DNA of 64,000 bases from Hofstenia miamia (Eukaryota; Xenacoelomorpha; Acoela): contig SCFE01000084.1 in the NCBI GenBank assembly GCA_004352715.1, forward strand, positions 1,354,128 through 1,418,127, in the 5' to 3' direction. The position numbers and the translations under genes were made by a program. The notes beneath the pieces were generated by a model. That model searched no databases, had not been told where the DNA came from, and saw only the letters and a list, made by a program, of their open reading frames with translations. Below, one piece after another: positions 24,110-36,810 of the stretch; within the stretch, counting starts at the first letter, position 1, and every line of letters starts with the position of its first letter.

Positions 24110-25320
24110 TGATTTCATATTGTTGTTCACAAAGATCAAGAAAGAAAATAAAAGAAATTTTAATTGGGTAATTAGAATGATTAACTAACTTAAATTTTTT
24201 ATTTGAATTTATGTATGAGCAAATTGCCTGTCACTAAAATGTCTTACAAAAATCTGAGGATGAATTGCTCCTTGTTAATTTTAAAAGAAACATGGAGATG
24301 ATCTACTTGAATTTACATTTTTATGGTACTTGTTTTACTAATAGTATAAATAGTTGCAAAATAATGTAGAAGGTGATGAAGTAAATTCTTTGGAATTGAT
24401 ATATTTTTGGTATTTGTTCATGGTTTGATATATTATCTAATTGTCTAGCTAAGCAATTTATGTACAGTAGTGGTCAGGAATCCTCAACAGGAATCATTCA
24501 AGGTTCTTTGCCCCTGACCATGTGCTTCACTTAAGTTAGGTATATGATTAAGGTATTTTTTCTCATTACTCACTTAGCTAGCTATCATTTTATTGTTCTA
24601 CTGCACATAGTAACAAACTTGATATAGGCTAGTTAGCCAACCATAAGGATTAACCTTTTGTTTTAAATCCAAATTTTTTACTATAATGAGCTTGACAAAT
24701 AGACCATATTATGATCAGTATTATAAATTATTTAAATGTAGGATAGGAAGCTGCAATCATTTGTGTGCCTTATCCAAATTGCTATCAATGGTTATTACTA
24801 AGTTATGTTTATTCAAGCAAAACTAAGTAAGCAAACTTGCAGTTAGTGCTTTTCCCAGTTGCCTAAGTAGTAAAAGTAGTCAATGCAAAATACACAACTA
24901 TAGTAGCTATCAGTTACAATTGGTAACAGAGTTAAGTCGAATTGTGTCAAGAATATAGTTAGCACTGCACTAAACTAAGGCACACATAATTCTTATGTTT
25001 GAGCTGAGATATTGGCATAAAGGAGGAAAAACATGTCACAATTGATTGGTTAAAGATTAAAGGATTAGTTTCAGGCAGAAGCTCTTGGTTAAGAACTGGA
25101 ATACTGATTGAACCACATGGAGCTTACCTAAATAGTAAACATTAGACAGAAAGTTAATACAGTTAATTATTACATTGAAGTACATACATATCAGCAGTTT
25201 ATTGATTTGTTACATGCTAGAGAGGCCTGGAATTAGATGCAACAGTAATATTTCTATTTTAACATGATTAATATCTAGAATATTATTTAAAGTAACTTCA
25301 TCTAGTAGAGTTAAGTTAAT
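24110..25320. repeat. Interspersed repeat X, copy 1
   Basis: It shares many blocks with 31145-33600, for example AGTGGTCAGGAATCC, CAGGAATCATTC, AGGTTCTTTGCCC, TTAGCTAGCTATCAT and GAAGTAAATTCTTTGG. No ORF is present. The length, and the LTR-like start of the other copy, suggest a second LTR family, but no ends could be proven. Confidence 0.55.
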
Positions 25321-25379
25321 TGTTTGAATAATAACAAATCATCATGTTGTTGAATGAATATCATTATTGACTTTATTAC

Positions 25380-26673
25380 TGTAGAATATGAACAAAGAGA
25401 TTTATAGACATATTTCAGGAATACTATAATTATTTCCACTAATTAATCTGTTTAACCAAGTGTACATTTCCCATCAATCCAGCTTTCCACCCTTGGCAAG
25501 ATAAGGTATTACTAACAACTTGTTTAAGTTAAAAGCAGCAAGAGGCTATCAGGGTAGAAACCCAATGCCAACCACTGCAACTCAAGGGGGAATGTGGAGT
25601 TGTAAAGGAGTACCAATTACTGTGGAAATGATTGTGACTCACAAACAAAGCTCATGGTGTGCCGATGTGTTCTCAGTGATTGTGTGATTGTGCATTGTAA
25701 TTCCCTTGTAAGTTAGTGTATAGATTGTTCTTGTTATTACCAACAATAGCAATAAATGAAAATTCACAATCATGATGCATTAGCTTATTTTGAACCCTAC
25801 AAATAGATAGCAATACATGTATAAATAGATAACTAAATCCTGAATACATGCAAACAATCAATATGTTCAGCAGAAACTGGAAGGTTAATTGTTGTAATTG
25901 GAGGTCACAAAGAACACTGTCTATGATGACAATTACAATAAACAATCTGTAATATAATCCAGGGCTTGTAGGCCACTCATATGTGTGTAATATAGCTTAT
26001 TATAACACCTTAGCAATTTGGATCTAAAAAGGGTTAGCCTAAGGGTAGCTGTCCAGCTATTTGATTACATGAGTTATTATAGTGAATGAATTGGTTGGAA
26101 AGCAACAACTAAATAAAAACCCCTACACATAGACTTAACCTAAGAGCACATGACAGAGAAAGTCCCAGCTACCAGACACACTGCATTTTGAATAGCTTAA
26201 TGTGTGTACACTCCAAAAATCTTTTTATCAAATCTGTGGACCACTAGGTACTACTTGCTCAGATGTTTAGCTTTCCATTGGCATATATAATCAAATCTGA
26301 TAATATAATATAAGAAATCAAATGAAGTAAATTCATCACCAACTAAATCCATTTCATGATATTTATAATAATATTGCACAAACAATTAAACAATCAGCAT
26401 GTACCTGTTTGTAGATTCAAATTTCTTTACAATTCTTTAATTTGTTCATCTATTTTTGATTTCACAATGTCATCTAATTAGCTGTAGTGGTTTCATCCTT
26501 TTTAATCTTGCCAAACTGTTTTGATGATAAACATAATATCAAAACTGCAGAATTGTTTATAAAAATTTAAAAAGATAATAATTGTGTTTTGTACAAAAGT
26601 ATATTTAAATTTATTGCTGATAGTCTTGGTTACTTTCTTTATTATTATTTTTTACCAACACCATTATGCCACA
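25380..26673 (-). mobile_element. Diverged LTR, family 1 related (minus)
   Basis: On the plus strand it begins TGTAGAATA and ends CATTATGCCACA, about 1.29 kb, matching the family length. Landmarks shared with family 1 include GCATTAGCTTATT, CATGCAAACAATCAAT, AAAACCCCTA, TTTAGCTTTCCATT and AGTACCTGTTTG-like blocks. Flanks TTAC (left) and TTAT (right) agree at three of four positions. It is older than the other copies. It faces away from the solo LTR at 26766, only about 90 bp distant. Confidence 0.6.
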
Positions 26674-26761
26674 TTATGCCCATCCATTTATTTACAAGTG
26701 AATTTAGCTAATTATGAACATTTAGTAATTTTCTGATAACTAACATAATTAGGAAAGAGAA

Positions 26762-28055
26762 CTAATGTGACATAATCCATCAAACTATCATGTGTGGTCA
26801 AGATGAGAGAAAGGATGGATGAAACCAAGACTAAAAATATTATAATGATTATAACAATTAATAAGTAAACACATGATAGGATTGATTATTTGATTTTGTA
26901 AAATGTTTTGTGCAGTTATATTTAAATTACGCTCAACAGTATTTGACAAAACAACAGATGGCCAAACAGCATACTCTAATTAACGCTCACATTGCTTATT
27001 TACTAAGAAGTGCTATAAATATGCTTGAAATGATATAATTATTGATGAATGAATTTACTTTGGATTTACTTTATTCTTGTCAGGTTATTTTATATTTTGA
27101 TGAAAAGCTAAACATTCAAGCACTGGGATAATTGTATGGTGGTTCCCACATCCGCTTAAAGGTATGCTGGAGCAGCCTCCTAATAGATATTCCACAGCGG
27201 AGAGGGCGACAGCTGTAGTTACCTTTTAGTGCTATTAGGTTATGAATAGGTGTAGGAGTTTTTACCTTTATAGCTTTCCTACTCATTGTTGCTTGCCTGT
27301 CATTATGATTGCAATTATTATGTTATACATGTTAGTTTCCCTATTGATGAACCTCAGTCAGTTATTGTGTTATCCTACAATCAGTGATTTAGTATTAACT
27401 TTAATTAGATCATTATTTAAATCATGTTTTCATATTACATTCATTATCAGTAATTTAATAGTCAAAATGAGTTGCTTATTGTTTCTTACAGTAGGCCTTT
27501 GGCCAACTCACATCTTGGTTTTCTTGCAGGCAGCATTGATTGTTTACATGTATCAAGCAAGGGCTATCATGTATTCCTATATATGTAGGGTTATTATATG
27601 TAATGCTTGATAACAAGCTGCTCAAGCATCCTGGTTGATGTAATCCATTCCATCTGCAATTTCATAATAACAAAAACAATCAATGCACTAAATTCTTAAG
27701 TAGTTACAAATCCCCTCACACTGAGTTCACTATTCACATACTAATTCCTTTGATGGTTTCCACTCTAAAGAGGCAGCTTAATTGGTAGATGCAGCTGACT
27801 GGTGTGTCTTTGGAACCGCGTGATAAACCTTCTAGTGTTGATCCTGTCTTCCATTCTCCATGTTTCACCTAAATGAGTTGTAGTGAGTTACGCAGTTAGA
27901 GAGGCTAATGTATATTAAGTTAAGTTAATAAACCAAACACTCATTGTGAAGGAGAGATTAGGAGATTATCAAACCTACTTAACATGTTAACTAAGAAAAG
28001 TAATAAGTTTTTATGAATTCAATATGAAAAGTGGATTAGCATGATTCTACACTAA
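26762..28055 (+). mobile_element. Solo LTR, family 1 (plus), CTAA target duplication
   Basis: The LTR is 26766-28051, about 1.29 kb. It starts TGTGACATAATCCATCAA and ends TGATTCTACA, flanked by CTAA on both sides (26762-26765 and 28052-28055). The conserved centre includes GTGGTTCCCACATCC and GCTGGAGCAGCCTCC. No internal genes adjoin it. It carries ORFs such as 27242-27610 that are not conserved among copies. Confidence 0.88.
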
Positions 28056-29669
28056 ACTCCACTAAAAGTATATTGATAATGATTTTCTTTCTACATGGTA
28101 TCTGCAATAATTATTAACAGGTATACTAAAATTATTAGAATCACTTACAGGTCTTATTTGTTAAATTTTCTTTCAATCAGATAATCAACATAATTTTAAA
28201 TTTTATCTTTTGGCTCACTTCAGTAAAAAAGTCAAGCAAATAAATTTAATCTGATCTACTTTTTGCCATAATCTTTTATGACCTGATTCTTTTATAATGA
28301 TCATTTATAAAACTTTACAAAATAAAAATCACTAAATAAAATTGAAATAAAATTCACTATTTTACAATTTGGTCAGAATAGGTGTATTGCAGTTTACACA
28401 TTTCTACATTGCTAGCTACTTTTGTTAAAGGAGTGCATATTAAATTTGAGATAGTCTATTATCACAGTAAAAAGTTCATCATTGTTAGTAGAAGATTCTG
28501 TGAAAACTTTCCAGTGCATTTGCTCTGGCATGTATTGAACATATTGTGGCATAAAGACTTTTAAACTCAGTTAATTCTTTATTTATTGCAATTCAAATAA
28601 TAACATTGCAATATTATTTTAATTGTCAATTTGACAAAATGCTAAATGGTATTATATGTTTAGTTTTAAATTTCTGCTAAATACTGACATGGTAAAATTA
28701 GTATAGCAGAAGACCAAATTTGTTCCTGTCAGATATTTGTCCATATTTTTCTACAGTATGATTTTGTTTACAATACCAGTTTTATTTCATATAAATATGT
28801 GCAATTTTTGTATTTATATTTTCTTCAGTTATTCTCAGTAAAATTGTTTTTTTACTTTTTATCTTGACTTTATATTTTACTAAAAATTATGTGTTTCTAA
28901 ATTTATCTATGTATTTAAAGGACACCCAGATGTGGTACAGCTTGACTGGCATGTAGCTTTAACATAAGTTAGGGGTATGGTTAGGGATGTTAAGTACTGC
29001 ATTTCATTTGCAACTAAAATTAACCTTTAATGCTATCACCAACATTGCATGAGATGAGAGTTGCACTGAGCTTAGATTTTTTAAATAGCACATAGGTTAG
29101 GGCTTCTTTATTCTTTATCTTAGTTAGGACTCTAGTCTTATACAAGCCAAGTGTGGACACTCTTCCCTAATATGATCTCTAACTTACCTTTAACTTTTAT
29201 TAAGATAGAGTATTATAGCAGGAGAAGTTAGTTATTAATTTATAGCACAGGTGAATCCATTCTGTGACTTAAAGCCATCAATAAATAAGTTATTAGGATT
29301 GCTTGCTGATTTCATACCAATGCCACAATATTTTGCATTATCAAAAATTGTGTTCCTCTGAGTTATGAACAGCTTTCTTGGTGTGTACTTTTTGCTGTTG
29401 TAGGTTAGTGGTTTGATCAAAATTCCCTTATGAAGTTGCTTAACTGTATTCAGATCCAGTATAGGTAGATATTCTTGAGCAAAAACATGTGTGTTGTAGA
29501 CACAATCCAGAGTATTCATGGGAGGGACAAAGGTTCTGAAATACATGATATTTTCAAAACCCACAACTTCTGATTTCTTTATATTTTGTTTGCTTATGTC
29601 TCTGACAATAATCACACATCATCTAGAATATTTTGTTACATAGTAGCAGAGAGCAGAGAGTAGTTCCAC
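28056..29669. other. Sequence with no confident gene
   Basis: AT-rich. The minus-strand ORF at 29235-29615 is listed separately. A GGTTAGGG-like stretch near 28980 is too short to be a telomeric repeat. Confidence 0.5.
29235..29615 (-). CDS. Unrecognised 126-codon ORF
   Basis: Open from ATG at 29615 to a stop at 29235. The composition looks protein-like, with little low complexity; segments include FRTFVPPMNTLDCVYNTH and KYCGIGMKSASNPNNLF. I do not recognise a family. It points away from the copia element whose gag starts about 55 bp to its right. It may be a transposon relic or a chance ORF. Confidence 0.25.
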   Translation of the reverse strand: MIIVRDISKQNIKKSEVVGFENIMYFRTFVPPMNTLDCVYNTHVFAQEYLPILDLNTVKQLHKGILIKPLTYNSKKYTPRKLFITQRNTIFDNAKYCGIGMKSASNPNNLFIDGFKSQNGFTCAIN

Positions 29670-30540
29670 ATGGCCCCTGGTGGAAATCATATGTTGCCTC
29701 CATATTTTGATGATGACAAGCAATATGATATTTGGAGATCTGAAGTGAATGTATACCAAATAGTTATTGATCTTATGGCTGCACTAGCCTTAGCTTTCTC
29801 ATTACAACAAGTGAAATGGGAAATTGCTCTGGAAATTAAATTCAATGATCTTAAACATGAAGTAAATGCAATGAAGTTGTTAATAGATAAGTTAAAATCT
29901 GTATATACTAAAGAAACTGTGGATTAAATTTATGAAGTTTATGTACAATTTGTTAATCATGTTAAAGGTGTATCAGTCAGTGAATACATTGTTCTTTTTG
30001 AAGGAGTAAACAATCAGATGAAGCTACATAAAATGGTATTATCGGATGTGGTTTTGGCATGTAAATTATTATATTCTTTTGGTTTGAAGATTAGGGAAAT
30101 ACAAATAGTTTTGTTATCTGCAACCAAACTTGATTATGTTGAAGTTAAGTCATCACTCAAAAGAATTTTTTCTTTAAATCCTATTATGACTATCAATGAT
30201 GATTTGGCTTCTCCTCCAATAATTAAATGTGAACAAGAGGTTTTTCATGTATTAGGTGTTCTAATGCTCAGATTCTGTTTTTTTACAATATCATACAAAT
30301 AGGTGGCATTATAATAATAATAATACATATTTTACTCTTAATTCTAATCCATGTTTACTAAATCAAATTACAAATTCTGAACAACAAAAACTCAATCCAT
30401 TAAATAGTGTATCCAAATGTGCTAAATGTGCATCACTGTATTATTGGGTTAAGCATTGTTCTTTTATAAAGCAGCAAGATGTTGGTGAAGTATATTCATC
30501 ATATGCAAGCAATGTAACAGAAGATTTATTGTGAGAGTCA
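29670..30540 (+). pseudogene. Ty1/copia Gag remnant
   Basis: Structural protein of a copia-type retrotransposon. From ATG at 29670 it reads through LPPYFDDDKQYDIWRSEVN, the conserved Gag start, then alternates between frames with stops at about 29925 and 30300. It includes VYVQFVNHVKGVSVSEYI, LACKLLYSFGLKIREIQI and EVKSSLKRIFSLNP, the order expected for the copia Gag core. A weak Cys motif (CAKCASLYYW) near 30420 may be the nucleocapsid remnant. It is broken by several stops and is inactive. Confidence 0.75.
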
Positions 30541-31144
30541 CATGACCATTGTATACTTGATGGCACATGCACATCTACAGTCATTGATGGAAAATGGTTG
30601 CAGATTTTTCTCAATACTGTTGATATATCAATACAACCATGATGTCATATACTGAAAGATCTAACACATCTATTATTTTTGTTGATGGTAAGAGTATTAA
30701 GAGGTATGCTACATTTACCTATTTGTTTTGGATCTATTCAATGTTCCTTGAAAGCAGAGGTAGTACTAGGTAAGCTGCCTTTATTAATGAGAGTTAGTAG
30801 CATGCAAAGACCTTGTTTTACAATAAACTTACATGATAAATAGGTTATTGTGGGTAATTCCTTAGAAAGGATCCAATTGAAAATGAATACTTTTCACAGT
30901 ATATTAATGCCTATATTTTCTAAAAGGTTTGACTCAATTTATTTCATTAGTGGTATTGATTTAGACAATATGTCAATTCAAAAACTTCAGTTAGGTCATT
31001 GTTCAGCTGAGAAGTTAGAAAGTTTGTTAAAAAACATAGGTTATGGTAGTAAGGTTTTTGATGATTTAATATTTAGAACAATGCAACAATGTGAAGTTTG
31101 TGTTCAATTTGAATGCGCCCTTATTAAGCCAGCCACATGCTTAC
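30541..31144 (+). pseudogene. Copia protease and pre-integrase remnant
   Basis: Near 30550 ILDGTCTSTVIDGKW corresponds to the copia protease active site, usually DTG or DSG; here the third position is not conserved (DGT). Further on, 30850-31149 contains LQLGHCSAEKLESLLKNIGY and CEVCVQ, the pre-integrase region with zinc-binding residues that links protease to integrase. Stops and frame changes separate the parts. The frame ends where repeat X begins (31145). Confidence 0.65.
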
Positions 31145-33600
31145 TGTAGCATAATCTATCATGATTGCTGCTAAAGAATCTAAGATCAAAAATAACAATT
31201 AAAGTTAGCAACCAATGTGAATGAAAATTAGCTAACTAAGATTTAATAAACAAATATAATTAATGTACAAGAAAATATTTGTCAGTAAATAAATTTGACA
31301 AAAATTGGAAGACAAATTGCTCCTCATTAATTTTTGCTAAAACAGGCAAAAGAGAATTTAAATTTTAATGTAGAATCTCGCCAACCTTCATACTGCTAAT
31401 TATTAGACTAATTTAGGAGCTGCTATAACAATTATTCCCTCCTCTAAGAGTACGGTAGGTGACGGACTCCATTCTCCATCTCTCTTCTTTCTGTTCTTTT
31501 GTTTAGCCGTTAAATAATTATATTATTATCTGATCAACTGATATTGATACAAAACTAAAGACCGATAATTTAGATTCCAAGACACGAGACGAGGGTACAA
31601 AGTACAGGGTTCGGCTTACCCGACCTGCAACAAAGCACAAAAGAGGAATTGAAGAATTAGGCTATAAGGAGTATTTCCATGCGATACTGGCACATCAATA
31701 GAGACACCAACCACAACTTAGATGACTCAGTGTAATGGAATAGTGTGCGTGAATATAATGGTGATACTGTGTGATACCTTACGAATTTATTGTATTGATT
31801 GTTCTTGTTATCGCTTAGTTTGTCTAATAAAGGAATCTCCCAACCTTGATGCATTAGCTTGTTATGAGTTCGTACATATAATAACCCTACATATAAATAA
31901 TTACATGCTGGCCTAGAGTACATGTGAACAATCAATACAGTCAAGGGGAAATAACTGAATTGATAGTCCGTCAGTCTACTAGTAATCATACGTAATAAAC
32001 AACATCCAATATAATGCAAACAGATCTTGTGATTTCCTAGATTTCCTGATGTACACAGATGTAATAACATAATGTAATAAAAGTTGTAATATGAACAATG
32101 AATGATAGGAAAGCTAATACGAGTAAAAGCCCCTATTCCTACACCTAACCTAAGAGCCTCTCGGGTAAGCACCGGCTATACACTTCACCCGTTAACTGGA
32201 TCCGTGAACCACCGTCTAGAATACCCGAGAGCTCGAACGTTTAGCTTTCCATTGTATTAAGTAAAATAACCTGATACAAAAACGCAAAGTAAATCCAGTA
32301 AATTAGATTCATCAACAATATGATCAACTACACACTTTTTATAGTAAAAGAATTAACAACAATCAAATATTTAACTAGTACCTGCTAATTCCAGTTGTTT
32401 ACAATTTCGAACGTTTTTAATTTCTGTTCGTCTGCTGATTACGCAGTTCTGCCTTAATTAGCGGTAGCGATTTAGTCTAGTGCTGTTTTGCCAAATTAAT
32501 TAATATCAAAATTACTGCACTATAAATTTACAAAATAACTAATTAATCTTATGCATATGTTTTTACAATTAATATTTTATTTTAATATTCAGTCTTAGTT
32601 TCTTCTTCCTTCTTTCTCAATTTGACCACATCTGCTAAGATTACGATTATGTTACATTAATTTGAAAGGTAATTGTTTTTGATTATACTATAAATAGAAG
32701 CAACTCAGTGTAAATTTGATGAAATAAATTCTTTGGAGTTATTTCATTTTCTACCTATTTTTGTGGTTTGATTATTTAATTGAAATATCAACTAAGCAGT
32801 TCTTGCTGAATAGTGGTCAGGATTCCATGACAGGAATGATTCTAGGTTCTGTGCCCTTGACGAATAAGTGCATTTAGGCTAGGTCTATGATTAAGGTTTT
32901 TTCTTTAGTCTGCTTAGCTAGCTATCATTTGTCTGTGAACATGTATATTATAACAAATTCAAAAATGGCTATTTATTCAAATGTAGGACTTATATTAACT
33001 TTTTAGATTCAAATTGTTTGACTATAATGTGACCAATAATGTGACTGTAATTGATTTAATTAATAATTAAATGTATGATAGGAAGCTGCTAGTTATTTAA
33101 TTGTTTGCTATCTAGCTGATTTTGCCAATAGTTTTTGATAATGGTGACTTAGAATTATTACTGACTTTAATTATTCCATGTAATAAACAGCTAGTAACAT
33201 GTCCAGTTGCATAACACAATCAATAGTTTGTTCAGTTAGTTAATCTGTACAAAAAAACACAAAACCTCAAAAGAGATAAGTCAAATTGTGTCATGTCTAT
33301 TATTCACACCACTGTATGCTAAGTTACACATATTAAATATTTTCTGAGCTGAGTACTGGCAAAATGGATTACTTGTTGGCATGGAGAACTGTGCCAGGCA
33401 GATTACCACTGGAAGAAATCACTTCATGGAGACTTCCCCTAAATAGGGGATGTTATTTAACCATGTAATTAAGTTATTGGAATGCAGCAAATCCCTGTAG
33501 TGATTAAATTAGTTAGATCCCTTCCTACTGAGCAGAATGAGAATTAAATTAAAAGATTTAATTCACAATTATCTTTGACAAACTTCCAAAACTATTATCT
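31145..33600. repeat. Interspersed repeat X, copy 2, inserted in copia and itself interrupted
   Basis: Segments 31145-31364 and 32661-33600 match 24110-25320 and are separated by a solo LTR. The start TGTAGCATAATCTATC resembles the terminus of LTR family 1, which hints that X is itself an LTR of a related family. It divides the copia pre-integrase from the integrase. Confidence 0.55.
31365..32660 (-). mobile_element. Solo LTR, family 1 (minus), TTAA target duplication
   Basis: The LTR is 31369-32656, about 1.29 kb. On the plus strand it begins TGTAGAATCTCGCCAACC and ends GATTATGTTACA. Both flanks are TTAA (31365-31368 and 32657-32660). It is inserted into repeat X within the dead copia element, so it is younger than both. 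Confidence 0.88.
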
Positions 33601-33799
33601 ATGTCTTTTTAAAATTCTAGTGTTTGAGGCTTGGTATTCTATGAAAGATGTTAACAGACAGAGGAGGGTAGTTTAATAATGATGAAATTAGTTTTTGTGT
33701 AGACAATTTTCATATAAATGTAAGTACAAACCTCAGTGAAAAGTCCTTTTTCAAATAGTATCTGAGAAAGATATCATAACATAATTACTGAAATTTTTC

Positions 33800-34675
33800 A
33801 AAACTAAGATGTGATTATACCATACAACTTGATAATGAAACTGCATTACAATATGTTGCGCTTTCTAAAAAAATTTTAAACAATATAAATGGCTTTACTC
33901 CTTTTCAAATTGTGTATGGGAATATTACTAATTTACCTTCAGTATTTAATAGTTAGCCACCAATTCTGGAGAATGTGACGTCTTCAGAAATTGTTAGTTC
34001 ACATTTACATTGTCTTCAAAGTACTCAGCAGAAATATTTGATGGCCAAATAATCACATAGGATTAAAACTGCACTATCATTCAAAAATTTGACCTGATAA
34101 AGGTCCTTTTCTAATGGGTAAAATGTGTGTTATAAGTGGAATGATTCTAATCAATAGAATGGTCCTGGCAAGGTGGTTGGTGAAAAAGCAAAAATTGTAT
34201 TTGTCTGCAATGGGTGATGCATTGTAAGAGTACATGATTCTAAACATAGAAAATATAATGTAGACTCATTTGCACCTTGTTTTGAAAAGTTAACAAACAA
34301 GTTACTAATGAATGAAGTGATGTGGAAGTTGGTGTTAGTAAGTATTGTGGATATAATGAACAGGGTTGAATGTAAGAACAGTTGCCAAAAACAAACCAGG
34401 TTGCTGAATTTATACCAAAGAACTCAGCATTCTCTGATAAGGTTCTTCTGATTAAGGTAATAGGAAGAAGTGGAAATAGCACAGGGAAGAATTGTTATTA
34501 TATGAATATAGCAAATATTGAGCCTCATGAAGTAGATCAGCAAGTTGCATTACTCAGTAGTACAGATAAGTAGCAGTCAGCTAAAAATGAAGAAATTGAT
34601 AACTGGGTAAACAATGATGTTCTTAAAACAGTAGATGATTATGTTCAAGAATTTGTTACAAAATAGAAGGGTTCT
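33800..34675 (+). pseudogene. Copia integrase C-terminal remnant
   Basis: Reads NETALQYVALSKKILNNINGF followed by TPFQIVYGNITNLPS, the conserved end of the copia integrase core, then SSEIVSSHLHCLQSTQQK. Further pieces (VVGEKAKIVFVCNG; VRVHDSKHRKYNVDS) match the usual C-terminal region before the reverse transcriptase. A last segment (34382-34573) contains FIPKNSAFSDKVLLIKVIGR. Frames change several times. The catalytic core upstream was not found. Confidence 0.7.
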
Positions 34676-34839
34676 TACTAAGAAGAGATGTGGCACATTG
34701 AAGTCAATGTTGGTGGCACAGGGTTTTCAGGACCCAGATGTCTCTGTTTTAGTTAAACATTCACTCACATGTGCTTGAAATTCTCTTCATCTGTTTTTGT
34801 CATTTTATTCTAGCAATAGAAATAGATGGAAGTGCTAAA

Positions 34840-35817
34840 CTATGAACATTAAAACACCTTTCTTACAGTGTGAGCACTTAGATAGAGACGTTTTTATTAA
34901 GCCACCTAGGGAGAGAGGTGTTTTGCATCACAAGTTGTGGAAACTTACTAAGTGTGTCTATCGATTAGCAGATGCACCATGACGTTGGTACAATTGTGTT
35001 AAAAAATAAATATTAAGAACAGCTTGTCTTATATCTAATTATGATCCTTGCATCTTCTATTTGCCCTACTCTGGAGTACTACATAGTATTATTTCTATAC
35101 ATGTGAACGATTTTTGGTGGTGTGGCGATAGTAACTTTATTAACCATGTTGTGGAGTTATTGAATGATGTGTTTGATGTTGGTGCAGAATGTCTTGGACA
35201 TTACTGAAAGTACCAATTATGATTCAGATAAAATGCAAATCCCAACTGATGAAGAGAGAAAACAAATTCAGTAGTTTTCATATCATTAACGTCCTGACTA
35301 AGCATTTGCTGTATCTGATTATACTGGTAAGGTGAACTCAAGTGCAGTTTGAGATGTGTTTGCACTTTCAAATTAAAGGAAAAGTTGGGTTTAGTAAAAA
35401 TTTGCTTAAATTTCCTAATTTGAGAGAGATGTCTCACTAGAAGATAAGTTATTATAGTGATGCATCTTTTTGGCAAGGGCAAAGAATGTAAGAGTCAAGC
35501 TATGTGTTTGTTGTTTTTGAAGGTGTATTTTGCAATATGTTATTGCTGTCATGGCGTCTTTTAAATTGCGAAGAGCTGCTAGAAGTACAATTTCTGCTGA
35601 AACTATGACATGTACTAAAGCTGTTGACGCTGCATTACTAATTAGGAATATTATGAAGGAAGCTCATTGTATTCAGCCTCCTATCATGGCATATACTGAT
35701 AATCAGTCAATTATTGAAGCTATCTATTCTACATTACAAAAGGTTACGAACTGCTTTAAGTTATTTGTAAGAGTTGATTGATAACAAGGAACTTATGGAA
35801 ATAAAGTGGGTGGAGGC
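34840..35817 (+). pseudogene. Copia reverse transcriptase and RNase H remnant
   Basis: Visible in pieces: NIKTPFLQCEHLDRDVFIK and LWKLTKCVYRLADAP (fingers/palm), then IISIHVNDFWW, where the usual catalytic VDD has become VND, so even the palm is mutated. RNase H follows at 35530-35780 with LRRAARSTISAETM and PPIMAYTDNQSIIEA, containing the conserved Asp of TDN. The sequence EIKWVEA at 35800 is cut by the hAT insertion at 35818; the final codons resume at 37214. Confidence 0.78.
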
Positions 35818-36251
35818 CAGGTAAAATCGTTGCTCACATAACTGGATCAGGATATCCGGTAAAATTTAGCTTGTTTATTGGATTTTACCGGATAACATAT
35901 TCTCAGATAAAACTTGTTTTAAAATGGAATTTTCGAGTAAAAAATTATGTTTTTCCATGATATGGAAGTTCTCATGCAACAAAACAAATTTTTGACATAT
36001 CAGGACGTAGGCTATTAATTATTTTTTTATTTTTATTTCCAAGAGGTCAATAGTAATTAAGAAATGAGGTTGTTCTTCATTAATATTAGGGCAAGTCTGA
36101 TTAAAATTAGATGGTTTTCAGACCTGGGATGCAGTTAAATAGGAAGTTATAAAACAGTTATATATATCATAAAAGTCATATTTTGGCATACTTTCATTAA
36201 AAAATTTTAAAATTTAATTTTTGGATTGTGACTGCTTTAAATCATTTGAAC

Positions 36252-36256
36252 TTATA

Positions 36257-36291
<35 letters not shown>
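36252..36291. repeat. (TA)n microsatellite
   Basis: Nearly pure TA run with one C interruption, inside the hAT element. Confidence 0.95.
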
Positions 36292-36292
<1 letters not shown>

Positions 36293-36489
36293 CTCATACA
36301 ATTTCGATTAACGAACTTCCAGGCCTAACCCCCAAGAAGTTTAATTGATCCACCCTGGTCGACGCGTTTCTAGAAAAAGCCGTGTATGCGGGCAGCTGAA
36401 AAAATATTAAAGAAAAATTTATGTGTTGTTATTATAATTTAGTGCCACAGTTGTTTTAAAAACTATGTACATTTTTATTTAAGTGATTT

Positions 36490-36810
36490 TGCAAGGAACA
36501 CGTCTTGCAAAACTGTGTCAGGCGTACTCAGCCAAAATATATGAGGATTGACAATCTAATTGCTTCAATTAAGGCTGCTATCATAAAGTATCAAAGTTGC
36601 CCAATGTTTGACAGGGTTAAATCCCCACCAGATCTTGTTATTACTCCCACCTTTGAACCTGGAAATGATACCTGTGAAACAATCACCTATATCAACTCAC
36701 GATTAGAAAATACCGGTTTAACTGCTATAATGGAAGGAAAGGGGATGGTCATTTTAAAAGGAATTGTATGCCTAGTTACGAAAATGTCAAGTAACATAGG
36801 TTGCATTTGA
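36490..36810 (+). pseudogene. hAT transposase fragment
   Basis: An ORF of about 100 codons with IDNLIASIKAAIIKYQSC and KSPPDLVITPTFEPGND. This resembles the part of hAT transposases where a LI..IKAA.VK block precedes P..V.TRWGTW; the Trp-rich end is not conserved here. No catalytic residues or dimerisation domain remain. The assignment depends on this resemblance plus the 8-bp target duplication of the host element. Confidence 0.5.

Noticed and set aside
28960-29000. GGTTAGGG-like stretch suggesting telomeric repeats
   Set aside because: Only one or two imperfect units, no array.
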